Positions 33,801 through 42,382 of a DNA stretch of 64,000 nucleotides are shown piece by piece. The DNA lies in contig SUTA01000005.1 in the NCBI GenBank assembly GCA_015063135.1, positions 1 to 64,000 of the forward strand, in the 5' to 3' direction. Under the pieces are notes generated by a model. That model saw nothing but the letters and a program-made list of their open reading frames with translations. It searched no databases and was not told the DNA's origin. Origin of the DNA: Thermoplasmata archaeon. GTDB lineage: Archaea; Thermoplasmatota; Thermoplasmata; Methanomassiliicoccales; Methanomethylophilaceae. The first letter of the stretch is position 1. The number at the start of each line of letters is the position of its first letter. A program made the translations under genes and the position numbers.

Positions 33801-34464
33801 CGTCAAGGGCGAGGGGACGGGACGCGGGCGCTACAGGGTGCTCCTGGACACGAAGCCCGAGACCCTCAGGGGCCTGACGGACCGCACCGGGGTGTCGTTC
33901 AACATCCTCATGTCCGCCGCCTTCGGGATAGCCCTGGCCACGCACATGGGCAGGGAGGAGTCCTACTTCTCCATGGCCGCCGGCAGGGCCAGCATCGGCG
34001 TGGAGGACTGCATCGGATGCTTCCCGTCCTCGGTCCCGTTCAGGACCAGGATCGGCGAGGACCGCGACCTGTCGGAGATGCTGAACGAGCTGGCCGAGAC
34101 GGCCTACGACTGCATGGCGAGGAAGAACTACCCCTCATGGGAGCGCGAGGCCGACGGCATCAAGCACCAGTTCTTCTTCCAGTACAACCCGTACCTGAGC
34201 CTGCCCTCCGAGTTGGCCGTCCCCGGTTTCGACACCTCCGGCCTGGACGTGGATGTGGACATGCTCGTCCCGTCGACGTTCATATTCAACATCGAGGTCA
34301 TCAACGTGGGCGACCTCTTCGGGATGGTGTTCTACAGCCCCGCCCGCTATCCGGATTCCCAGATCGAGGAGATCATCGACAGGTTCGACCGCGCGCTGGA
34401 GTCCATGTGCCATCGGGAGACGCTCTTCGATGTCCTCAAGGATGTGAACGAGGGCCGCCGATAG
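30853..34464 (+). CDS. Non-ribosomal peptide synthetase (C*-A-T-C) with in-frame UAG
   Basis: A GTG start at 30853 lies 26 bases behind TATA TTTTATC, as in leaderless genes. TAG at 31165-31167 (codon 105) is in frame and both sides belong to one protein, so it is probably read as pyrrolysine; ATG 31168 could instead restart translation. Residues 1-200 look like a shortened condensation domain. The adenylation domain spans about 210-690 with TSGSTGKPKG, YGSSE, FRTGDYGRFLPDG and LTGK. The carrier domain has GGDSL (Ser738). A terminal condensation domain follows, with SHVVMDG in place of HHxxxDG, keeping the catalytic His916. Total 1203 residues. No phosphopantetheinyl transferase is nearby. Stop is TAG. 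Confidence 0.85.
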
Positions 34465-34487
34465 CCGGCGCATGAAAAAGGGAAGGG

Positions 34488-34507
34488 GACCCGGCGCAGG
34501 GCCGGGT
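34488..34507. terminator. Terminator of the peptide synthetase gene
   Basis: Perfect 8-bp stem GACCCGGC/GCCGGGTC with GCAG loop, followed by GTTTGTT, between two convergent genes. Confidence 0.55.
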
Positions 34508-34517
34508 CGTTTGTTCC

Positions 34518-36059
34518 TCATCCGAAGGTGTGGTAGAGCTCCTGCTTGAACACGGCGAAGGATCCCTCGTCCCCATCCAGGCACCCGAAGACCACAAGAT
34601 TCTCCATGGCCTCGTCCATGGAGCAAAGGTAGAACCCGGTGAACATCTCCTTGCCGTACAGGGAGAAGGACTCCACGGTCATGTAATATCCCGTGGGGTC
34701 GGGGAGCACCAGCGCGCCCCAGAGGGCAGGGGTCTCATCCTGGGTCCTGGAATCGACCTCGATCAGGTTGTTGTTCTGGTCCATGACCTGGAGGGACACG
34801 GACACGGTCGTGGGCTCGAGGGGGACGATGCCTCCGTCGTGGATGATGTTCCTCTCGCTCCCGACGTATGTCCATTCCGTCATGTAGGTCTCCAGGGTGA
34901 ATGCCTTGTCCTCGTCGCCGTAGACCACATTCCAGATGGACGGGAGGAAACCGTCGTTGACGTAGGAGTTGGTGTAGGCCACGCCGTCCGTGAAGTTCAG
35001 CATGTCGACGAAGGCCTTGCCGCCCTCGCTGGGCTCCTCGCAGATGGCCAGGAAGGTCTCGGCCATCACCCTGACAGCGACGAAGTGGAACATGTTGAGG
35101 ACGTCGTCCACTGTGAACTCCACCGTGTAGAACAGCATGCCGTCCTCGACCTTCTGGACGGTGAGCCTGTAGCCCCTGTCCATGTAGTCGGTGGGACGCC
35201 CGATGGTGTACTTCTCCGCGATGAAGGCATCCATGACGGTCCCCTCGTCGGGGATGTAGGGCTCCGGTATGTCACCGGCCTTGTCGGATGCCAGGGGAGC
35301 TGGCCCCTCCTCGCGCTCGAACTTGAGGACGGTTCCGCCGTAGCCGGGCATGACGTGGCCGATGTACATCACATCGCCGAGGGCGGATGCCACGGCGGTG
35401 GAGCTGAACCCGCCGACATCGGTGGTGAGGAGGTGGTTCCCGTCGAATACGCAGGTGGAGACGTGATCGTTGAAGGTGAGGGTGCAGAACGCATCGTCGA
35501 TGGCCTTGATCACGGCCTTTCCGGCGAGGTCGATGGCCCTGTACTGGGGGTTGCCCTCGTCATCGTAGTACCCGGAGTTCGCTTCGACCAGGTTCCAGGT
35601 GCCAGCGAACATCTTCTCGATGGGCATGGGCGGGTCGAAATCGATCCCCACGGATACTCCCTTCTCGATCCCCTCAAGAGGGATCTCGAGGTCCCCGGCG
35701 ACGAAGCTGGCGTCCAGGTCGTCGACGTGCCCGAACGAGATCTCCACATCGTGGTTCCCGCCCAGGAGCACCATCGTCGCCGTAACCGTGGCTGCATCAT
35801 GGTCGACGACGATCGAGCCCTCCATCCAGATGACGCCCTCGGAGACGATCTTGGTGTCCTTGTACGTTTTAACGCCCTTCTCCAGCACTGCGGATTCGCT
35901 CCCGTCGCCATTGACGACGTAGAACTTGCCCTGCAGCTCCTCGTCGATCTCCACCTGCGCGAAGGTGGGGTTCGAGGATTTGCCGAAGACGAGGACGCAT
36001 GCTGCGACCGCCACTATGGCGACTGCCACGACGGCGATTATTGCGATCTTCTTGTCCAT
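34518..36059 (-). CDS. Large anchored surface protein, unknown
   Basis: 513 residues beginning with a typical archaeal signal anchor (residues 4-26, ending at LVFGKSS). The remainder is acidic and beta-rich, as usual for proteins exposed outside the cell, without a domain I recognise. A repeat-like alternation of short strand segments is present but no clear tandem unit. The anchor is very similar in design to that of the transglutaminase-like protein at 12632, so it belongs to the same class of exported proteins. Confidence 0.65.
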   Translation of the reverse strand: MDKKIAIIAVVAVAIVAVAACVLVFGKSSNPTFAQVEIDEELQGKFYVVNGDGSESAVLEKGVKTYKDTKIVSEGVIWMEGSIVVDHDAATVTATMVLLGGNHDVEISFGHVDDLDASFVAGDLEIPLEGIEKGVSVGIDFDPPMPIEKMFAGTWNLVEANSGYYDDEGNPQYRAIDLAGKAVIKAIDDAFCTLTFNDHVSTCVFDGNHLLTTDVGGFSSTAVASALGDVMYIGHVMPGYGGTVLKFEREEGPAPLASDKAGDIPEPYIPDEGTVMDAFIAEKYTIGRPTDYMDRGYRLTVQKVEDGMLFYTVEFTVDDVLNMFHFVAVRVMAETFLAICEEPSEGGKAFVDMLNFTDGVAYTNSYVNDGFLPSIWNVVYGDEDKAFTLETYMTEWTYVGSERNIIHDGGIVPLEPTTVSVSLQVMDQNNNLIEVDSRTQDETPALWGALVLPDPTGYYMTVESFSLYGKEMFTGFYLCSMDEAMENLVVFGCLDGDEGSFAVFKQELYHTFG

Positions 36060-36072
36060 CGTATCACTCTTT

Positions 36073-36642
36073 TCAGATGTGCTGGAACATCCTATGGAGC
36101 GAATCTGCTTGGACGGATATAACTATGTCCGGAGATGCATCCAATAATATCGCAACGCATGGGCATCGCTGCCCGAGGGACATCGAGTCCACTACAGCGG
36201 ACAGGACCGGGCGGTTCCCCTGCTCCCCCTCGGCGGTCGAGTAGCAGTAGACCGTGTAGAAGACGCGGCCGCTCTTGAACAGCGTGACCTCGCAGACACG
36301 ATCCACCCCGTTGGCGGAATAGCTGTGGCGGAACCCGCGGGCATCCTGCCCGCACACCTCCCGCATGTAGAATCCCTCCAGGGAGTAGCCGTAGGGCCCG
36401 AGGCGTCTCGCGAGCCTCATCTCAGTGGACCTGCAGGCATCCTCGACGGATGCGATGGATGACATCAAGGCGCCGTTCCTGTGCCAGAACACGGAGAGGA
36501 TCATCCCCCTGCCTTCATCCGCCATGCCCCACCTATCGGGATTGGAGTCGGCGTACAGCCCGTCGAGCTCGTCCTTCCCCAGGATGCTAAAGCCCTCGGG
36601 GACCTCCACCGAGACCTCTCCGTTGACCACGGCCCTGTTCAT
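36073..36642 (-). CDS. Unknown PsbP/DcrB-like small protein
   Basis: ATG 36642 is chosen because a TATA-like TTAATG element lies about 25 bases upstream; the frame is open to 36792. The 189-residue protein begins VSVEVPEGFSIL and ends VVDSMSL, a layout seen in PsbP/DcrB-like domains where a curved sheet follows a 'PEGF' start. No signal peptide remains with this start. Function unknown. The last 30 residues after the conserved end may be run-on. Confidence 0.5.
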   Translation of the reverse strand: MNRAVVNGEVSVEVPEGFSILGKDELDGLYADSNPDRWGMADEGRGMILSVFWHRNGALMSSIASVEDACRSTEMRLARRLGPYGYSLEGFYMREVCGQDARGFRHSYSANGVDRVCEVTLFKSGRVFYTVYCYSTAEGEQGNRPVLSAVVDSMSLGQRCPCVAILLDASPDIVISVQADSLHRMFQHI

Positions 36643-36830
36643 GATGGGACGTGCAACGGTTCGCCGCATTAACAGTTTTCCGGCCATGGAAAAGACGGGG
36701 ATGCAGCCGCGAGCGAGCTGGAGGGCCCTAAAAAAGGGGACTCCAGAGAATTGAAGAACGGTAGTGTTTTTTAACCCCTTCGGAGATTCCACCCACCCGT
36801 ACAGGGGACTGACTATCGAGGTGCTGGTAT

Positions 36831-38606
36831 TTGGACGATGTGATGATCGCGACGGCTATCTTGACCCTTCTGGCAGGAATCGGGGTGTTCCTCACCGCGT
36901 GCAACATGCTCAGCTCCAACCTCGAGTCGCTGAGCAGCGGCAAGCTCAAGAAGATGTTCGCCAAGGCATCCAAGAGCAAGCTGTCGGGTGTCGGGATAGG
37001 AGCCGTCGCCACCGCTGCGATCCAGAGCTCCGGTGCGATGACCGTCATGGTCATCGGGTTCGTCAATGCCGGGATCATGACCCTGCCGCTCGCGGCGACC
37101 ATCATCTACGGAGCGAATATCGGTACCACCATAACCGCACAGCTGGCCGCCATCGGGATGTTCAGCGAGAACACGCTGTCCCTCGCCGTCATATTCTCCG
37201 CCCTGGCCGGCGTCGGGGCGTTCGCGATGTCCTTCGCGAAAAGCGAGAGGAAGAAGAACTGGGCCGGCGTCCTGACCGGATTCGGGCTGCTGTTCGTCGG
37301 CCTGACCATGATGGCCTCCTCCATGAGCGAGTTCGCAGAGCTCCCCGAGGTGGTCGACTTCCTCGCCGGCCTCGACAACGTCTTCCTCATGCTCCTCATC
37401 GGCATCGGCCTGACCGCGCTGGTCCAGAGCTCCTCCGTCGTCACCACCCTTGCGATCACCATGGTCGTCACCGGCCTGATAGACCTGGAGCAGGGGATCT
37501 ACCTGACCCTCGGTTCCAACATAGGGTCATGCGTGGTGGCGGTCATCGCCGGAATGTCCAGCGGCCTCAACGCCAAGAGGACCGCCGTGATCCACATCCT
37601 CTTCAACGTCTTCGGCGCGCTGATATTCGTCATCGCCGGGATCTTCCTGGGGGCGTTCGACATCACCTACTCCGGGATCTTCGAGTCCCTGTTCCCCGAT
37701 GCTCCCTCCACGCAGCTGGCCATGTTCCACACGGTGTTCAACGTCATCACCGTCATCATCATGCTGCCGCTCACCGGTGCCCTCATCAAGCTGGTCATGA
37801 GGCTGGTCCCGGAGAAGGAATCCGACAAGGAGTCGGCCGGGTTCGCGCCCAAGCTGCACTTCATCAACGACTACATGCTCAAGACGCCGCCCGTGGCGGT
37901 CCAGCAGGTGATGGCCGAGGTCCTCAACATGTCCAAGATGGCCATGGAGAACTACAAGTTCTCCTGCCACATGATCCGCTACATGGACTTCAGGGACATG
38001 GACAGGTTCTGCGACAACGAATAGGAGTTGAACTACCTCAACAGGGCCATCGCCCGCTTCCTGGTCAAGCTTAGCGAGAAAAAGCTGAGCGAGAGGGACC
38101 AGATCTACGTCTCCACGGTCTACCACACCATATCCGACCTCGAGCGCATCGGCGACTACTCCAAGAACATCATGGGGTACGCCAAGAAGATGAGCAGCCT
38201 CGGCGAGCAGTTCTCCCATCTTGCGATCAGCGAGATTGATACCCTGGAATCCCTCATCGACGACCTCTACGAGAAGATCTACCAGGCTTACTCGGAGACC
38301 GACGAGGCCGCCCTGGAGGCCGCCTACGAGATCGAGGACCAGGTCGATGCCCTGACCGCCGATATGGCCGAGAGCCACGTCAAGAGGCTCAACGAGGGCA
38401 TATGCACCCTGGACGTCGGGTCCGAGTTCCTCTCCATGACATCGGATTCCGAGAGGGTCGCCGACCACCTCATCAACATGGGCAAGGTCATCAGGCTGTA
38501 CTCCCGATCCGGATGCGGTGCGATTTCCATACCGTCCGGGGACGGGACGTTATATACTAAGAGCAGATTCGACGCCGCATGGAGAGGAACCGCCTGCTGG
38601 CAATGA
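36831..38606 (+). CDS. Na/phosphate cotransporter with PhoU tail and in-frame UAG
   Basis: TTG 36831 follows a GAGGTG ribosome site; ATG 36843 is the alternative. Residues 1-320 are a Na/Pi-cotransporter (NptA/PF02690) membrane domain with the paired QSS motifs AAIQSSGAMT and LVQSSSVVT. Residues about 345-565 are a PhoU-like helical domain. A TAG at 38022-38024 (codon 398) interrupts the first PhoU helix in frame, CDNE-UAG-ELNYLNRAIARF. This fits pyrrolysine insertion; termination would leave a transporter without PhoU. The conserved end is near 38510, and the frame runs 28 bases into the next gene. Confidence 0.85.
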
Positions 38607-40687
38607 CCGCCGTCATTATCGGCGCCACGCTGTTCGGCTTCCTAGGGCTGTGCACCCGCTACTTCAGCAGCGAGTTCGGGATGACGTCGATCGACAGCGT
38701 CGTCGTCCGCCTGTCCTTCTCCTCGGTCTTCCTCCTGATCATGCTGGGCCTCATGGCCCGCAGCAGGCTGAAGATAGGGAGGAAGGACGTCCCCCTGCTG
38801 TTCCTCTTCGGGGCGTTCAAGTTCCTGTCCGACCTGTTCTACTTCTACTCCCTGAACACCATCCACCTGGGCCTCACCACCCTGCTCCAGATGACGGCCC
38901 CCTACTATGTCATGGTGATATCCCTGCTCCTGTTCAAGGAGAAGCTGACCGCGAAGAAGCTGGTGGCCATGGGGATCGCCACCATGGGCTCCATCCTGGT
39001 CACCGGCGTGCTGTTCGGAGAGGTCGACTCGGACCTGTACGGCATCCTCAGCGCCCTGATGTCCGGCCTGTTCTTCGGCATGTTCATGATCGGCAGCAAG
39101 CTGTTCAACGACAGGGGGATCCACCCCGCCGCCAGCCTGTTCTACACCATGCTGTTCGCGGACCTGCTGGCTCTGCCCCTCTGCAACGCGGACAACCTGG
39201 TGCAGGCGGTCACCGACCCGGAGGGCATCCTGGTGTGCATCACGCTGGGCGTCCTCATGACGCTGGTACCCTACTTCCTATACACCTGGAGCACTCAGTA
39301 CATAGAGCCGACCATCGTGTCCACCCTCGCCGTGCTGGAGGTTGTGGCCGCGACGCTGGTGGGGCTGTTCTTCTTCTCCGAGCAGGTCACCGCGCTGAAC
39401 GCTGTGGGGATGGGCCTGGTGATCATGAGCGTGATCCTGGTGAACGTGAAGATCCGCAGGGACTACTCCAGGGAGCACGGGAAGTATCAGAAGCCGAAGC
39501 ATGAGCGGCTGTACAGCAGGAAGGAACGCGGCGAGGCGCGATACCTACCATTTTATAGTCACAAACAGAATTCATGCAGAGCCCATGAGGAACTTCAACG
39601 TCGACCTGCTGAGGATGCTCTTCGCCATAATGATCGTATACGCCCATATGGGGCTCACGAAGCTGGTGCCAGCGATCACGCCCGGCCCCCTGGTGGTGTT
39701 CTTCTTCATCCTCACCGGGTACTTCACGATGAGCAGCCTGGACAAGCGCAGGGACCGCGGGGAGTCCATCGGAACGTTCCTGCTCTCGAAGCTGATGAGC
39801 TTCATGCCGTACCTGATCGTCGCCGCCGTGATAACGTTCGTGCTGCAGACGATCCTCCAGATGGACTACTACGGCTACAACCTCGGCGAGTCGCTGATCT
39901 CCTCGCTGATGACGTTCTTCGTGGACGTGAGCTGCCTGAGCATGTTCGGCATGCCCATGATGATGGGCAATGTCGCCGTCTGGTACCTGTCCGGCATGAT
40001 GGTGGGCCTGGCGGTCACTTACCCGTTCGCCCTGAAGTACGGCCACAAGTTCGCCAAGTACGCCGCACCCGTCATCGGGCTCCTGTGCATTGCGGTGTGC
40101 CTCCGCACCACCGGCACGCTGTTCGGGCCCTACACCGAGATCGGGGGGCTGATCAAGGGCTTCCTCATATCCGTGGGCTCCATATGCCTCGGATACTACG
40201 CGTTCGAATGCGTCAGCAGGATCAAGGCGTACGATTTCACGAAGCTCGGGAAGCGCCTCCTGTCAGTCGTCGAACTGGGATGCTACATCCTCTCAGTGGT
40301 TATGATGGTGACCTGGGTGGACGTCAACACCGGCCACATCGCTGGGCACCTGCCCCAGGGATGGTGGGAGCTGGGCATAACCGTCCTGCTGTTCGTCGCC
40401 GTGATCCTCACCCTGAGCGCGAAGACCAGCATCGCGGTGGACGTGTCCGAGCGCCCCGGGCTGAAGAAGCTGTCGTCGTTCCTAGCGGTCGGATCGCTGG
40501 TGCTCTATCTCAGCAACTACTACCAGATCTACTACGTCAGCAAGATGATGAAGGATCTGCCCCTGGAGGAGAAGGCGCTGTACATCGCCATCCTCGTGAT
40601 CGTCAGCTTCGTCATCGTGTACTTCGGAGGGAAGGGACTGATGAAGCTGGGGAAGTGGCTCAAGTCGAGGATGGTAGTCATCGCTGA
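38579..40687 (+). CDS. EamA-family (DMT) transporter, second copy, run-on frame
   Basis: ATG 38579 lies about 28 bases behind TATA TTATATAC. Residues 1-295 form ten helices in two EamA halves, followed by a basic cytoplasmic tail (KIRRDYSREHGKYQKPKHER) that should end near 39530. No stop is present; the frame passes the promoter and start of the acyltransferase gene and continues for 1.1 kb in the wrong frame to 40687. Only the first 320 residues are likely protein. Low similarity to the exporter at 4425 suggests different substrates. Confidence 0.7.
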   Translation: MERNRLLAMTAVIIGATLFGFLGLCTRYFSSEFGMTSIDSVVVRLSFSSVFLLIMLGLMARSRLKIGRKDVPLLFLFGAFKFLSDLFYFYSLNTIHLGLTTLLQMTAPYYVMVISLLLFKEKLTAKKLVAMGIATMGSILVTGVLFGEVDSDLYGILSALMSGLFFGMFMIGSKLFNDRGIHPAASLFYTMLFADLLALPLCNADNLVQAVTDPEGILVCITLGVLMTLVPYFLYTWSTQYIEPTIVSTLAVLEVVAATLVGLFFFSEQVTALNAVGMGLVIMSVILVNVKIRRDYSREHGKYQKPKHERLYSRKERGEARYLPFYSHKQNSCRAHEELQRRPAEDALRHNDRIRPYGAHEAGASDHARPPGGVLLHPHRVLHDEQPGQAQGPRGVHRNVPALEADELHAVPDRRRRDNVRAADDPPDGLLRLQPRRVADLLADDVLRGRELPEHVRHAHDDGQCRRLVPVRHDGGPGGHLPVRPEVRPQVRQVRRTRHRAPVHCGVPPHHRHAVRALHRDRGADQGLPHIRGLHMPRILRVRMRQQDQGVRFHEAREAPPVSRRTGMLHPLSGYDGDLGGRQHRPHRWAPAPGMVGAGHNRPAVRRRDPHPEREDQHRGGRVRAPRAEEAVVVPSGRIAGALSQQLLPDLLRQQDDEGSAPGGEGAVHRHPRDRQLRHRVLRREGTDEAGEVAQVEDGSHR

Positions 40688-41498
40688 GGATACGGAAGCC
40701 CAATCGCGAGGCCGGCCGATACGGGTAGGGATCCGGGATCCCCGGGATGGCGTTCCGCATCTGATGATCAGAGAAAGCATTGGTGCCGGCCCCCCCCCAA
40801 GAGGGGCCGGCGGTGATGCTAAGGAGGAGGCAACGCCCCATCCGATAGAAGGCGAAGGGATGGGGCTCAGTGGCATTGATCCGGTTTCTTCCTATCACTC
40901 CTTCTTCCCGATTATCTTCCCCAGGAATCCTTTCTTCTCTTCTTTCGATTCATCCTTCGGATCGGCTCCGATCTTCGCAAATGCCTGGTCGAGATCGCCG
41001 ATGATGTCGTTGATGTGCTCGGTACCGATGGAGAGCCTTATGGTGGAGGGCGAGATCCCCTGCTCCTTCAGCTCCGTCTCGTTCAGCTGGGAGTGCGTCG
41101 TGGATGCGGGGTGGATGACCAACGATTTCACATCCGCGACGTTCGCCAGGAGCGAGAACAGCTCAAGGCTGTCGATGAACTTCTTCGCCTCCTCCTCGGT
41201 TCCGTCGATATCGAAGGTGAATATGGATCCGGCTCCGTTGGGGAAGTATCTGTTGTATATCTCATGGGTGGGCTGGTCGGGGAACGAGGGGTGGCTGATG
41301 CTCCTGACTTTTTTGTTGTTCTTCAGGTATTCCAGCACTTTGAGGGTGTTCTCCACATGCCTGTCGACGCGCAGGGAGAGGGTCTCCAATCCCTGCAATA
41401 GCACGAATGCTGTGACCGGGGAGATCGATGCTCCGGTATCACGGAGGAGCACTGCTCTGATCCTCGTGACGAATGCCGCGGGTCCGAGAGCTTTGTAG
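39585..41498 (+). CDS. Acyltransferase-3-like membrane protein, run-on frame
   Basis: ATG 39585 lies about 30 bases behind a TTTTATAG element. Residues 1-375 have ten hydrophobic helices, starting MRNFNVDLLRMLFAIMIVYAHMG; the NxDxLR...H pattern of helix 1 is that of membrane acyltransferase-3 proteins, which acylate surface glycans or lipids. The protein should end near 40700. The frame passes through a hairpin containing nine C and 600 bases of the opposite metY gene, which is not credible coding. A missing stop or a wrong C-run length is possible. Confidence 0.65.
   Translation: MRNFNVDLLRMLFAIMIVYAHMGLTKLVPAITPGPLVVFFFILTGYFTMSSLDKRRDRGESIGTFLLSKLMSFMPYLIVAAVITFVLQTILQMDYYGYNLGESLISSLMTFFVDVSCLSMFGMPMMMGNVAVWYLSGMMVGLAVTYPFALKYGHKFAKYAAPVIGLLCIAVCLRTTGTLFGPYTEIGGLIKGFLISVGSICLGYYAFECVSRIKAYDFTKLGKRLLSVVELGCYILSVVMMVTWVDVNTGHIAGHLPQGWWELGITVLLFVAVILTLSAKTSIAVDVSERPGLKKLSSFLAVGSLVLYLSNYYQIYYVSKMMKDLPLEEKALYIAILVIVSFVIVYFGGKGLMKLGKWLKSRMVVIAEDTEAQSRGRPIRVGIRDPRDGVPHLMIRESIGAGPPPRGAGGDAKEEATPHPIEGEGMGLSGIDPVSSYHSFFPIIFPRNPFFSSFDSSFGSAPIFANAWSRSPMMSLMCSVPMESLMVEGEIPCSFSSVSFSWECVVDAGWMTNDFTSATFARSENSSRLSMNFFASSSVPSISKVNMDPAPLGKYLLYISWVGWSGNEGWLMLLTFLLFFRYSSTLRVFSTCLSTRRERVSNPCNSTNAVTGEIDAPVSRRSTALILVTNAAGPRAL
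40785..40811. terminator. GC hairpin with long C-run
   Basis: Stem GCCGGCCCC/GGGGCCGGC (9 bp) with a 9-base loop containing the rest of a run of C. It lies between the acyltransferase-like gene and metY, which converge. Confidence 0.45.
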
Positions 41499-42280
41499 AA
41501 GCTCACGCCGTGGTAGCTCTCATCGGGTTCTGTGAGTCCGGGGAACTTTCCGTTATCCCAATTGAACTTCCCTCCCTCGATGATCAATCCTCCGAGAACG
41601 GTTCCATGTCCTCCGATAAATTTCGTTGCGGATTCGACTACGATGTCCGCTCCGTGCTCCAAAGGCCTTATGAGGTACGGGGTCGCGAACGTGTTGTCGA
41701 CGATCAGGGGGATCCCGTGCTTGTGGGCGATCTCCGAGAGCTTCTCGAAATCGGATACATTGGAGTTAGGGTTTCCCAGCGTCTCTGTGAACAGCGCTTT
41801 GGTCTTCTCATCGATCGCCTTGTCGATCTCATCGTAGTCATCGGGCTCCACGAATTTCGTCGTGATGCCGTAGGTGGGCAATGTGTGCTGGAAGAGGTTG
41901 TACGATCCCCCGTAGATGGTTTTCGAGGACACGATGTTGTCCCCGGCGTGGGTGAGGTTGAGGATCGTGTACGTTATGGCTGCTGCGCCCGAAGCCAAGG
42001 CCAAAGCGGCCGTACCTCCTTCGAGGGCGGCGATACGTTTCTCGAGGACGTCCTGAGTCGTGTTGGTGAGACGCCCGTAGATGTTCCCCGCATCCCTGAG
42101 GCCGAACCTGTCGGCTGCATGCTTGGAGTCGTGGAACACGTACGAGGTGGTCAGGTAGATCGGAACGGCCCTGGAATCCGTGACCGGATCGGGCTGCTCC
42201 TGACCTACATGGAGCTGCAGGGTCTCGAACCTCTGGTTCTTTGCGTTGTTGGGGCCTGTTGGAACGTTATCGGTTGACAT
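40895..42280 (-). CDS. metY: O-acetylhomoserine sulfhydrylase
   Basis: A 461-residue PLP enzyme that makes homocysteine from O-acetylhomoserine and sulfide. Family signatures are YGRLTNTT near 68, the PLP lysine in ESATKFIGGHGT, and the long form with the insertion IEGGKFNWDNGKFPGL that separates it from cystathionine lyases. A short lysine-rich C-terminal tail is unusual. It is the first enzyme of a sulfur block; a sulfur-regulon motif lies about 117-135 bases upstream and a stem-loop in the leader. Confidence 0.93.
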   Translation of the reverse strand: MSTDNVPTGPNNAKNQRFETLQLHVGQEQPDPVTDSRAVPIYLTTSYVFHDSKHAADRFGLRDAGNIYGRLTNTTQDVLEKRIAALEGGTAALALASGAAAITYTILNLTHAGDNIVSSKTIYGGSYNLFQHTLPTYGITTKFVEPDDYDEIDKAIDEKTKALFTETLGNPNSNVSDFEKLSEIAHKHGIPLIVDNTFATPYLIRPLEHGADIVVESATKFIGGHGTVLGGLIIEGGKFNWDNGKFPGLTEPDESYHGVSFYKALGPAAFVTRIRAVLLRDTGASISPVTAFVLLQGLETLSLRVDRHVENTLKVLEYLKNNKKVRSISHPSFPDQPTHEIYNRYFPNGAGSIFTFDIDGTEEEAKKFIDSLELFSLLANVADVKSLVIHPASTTHSQLNETELKEQGISPSTIRLSIGTEHINDIIGDLDQAFAKIGADPKDESKEEKKGFLGKIIGKKE

Positions 42281-42319
42281 TTATTTCACTTCCTTTGATT
42301 CCTGAGCGGCACCTCCGTC

Positions 42320-42339
42320 GATATTCGTATTCGAATATC
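42320..42339. promoter_or_regulatory. Perfect stem-loop in the metY leader
   Basis: Arms GATATTCG and CGAATATC with loop TATT, 40-60 bases before the metY start. It may be an RNA stem in the leader or a dimeric operator. No SAM-riboswitch features are visible. Confidence 0.45.
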
Positions 42340-42382
42340 TTGGTGACGTTTGATGCCGCTTCTGAATATCACTAACACACAA

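Noticed and set aside
42320-42339. SAM or cobalamin riboswitch in the metY leader.
   Set aside because: Only one simple stem is present; no conserved riboswitch core was seen.
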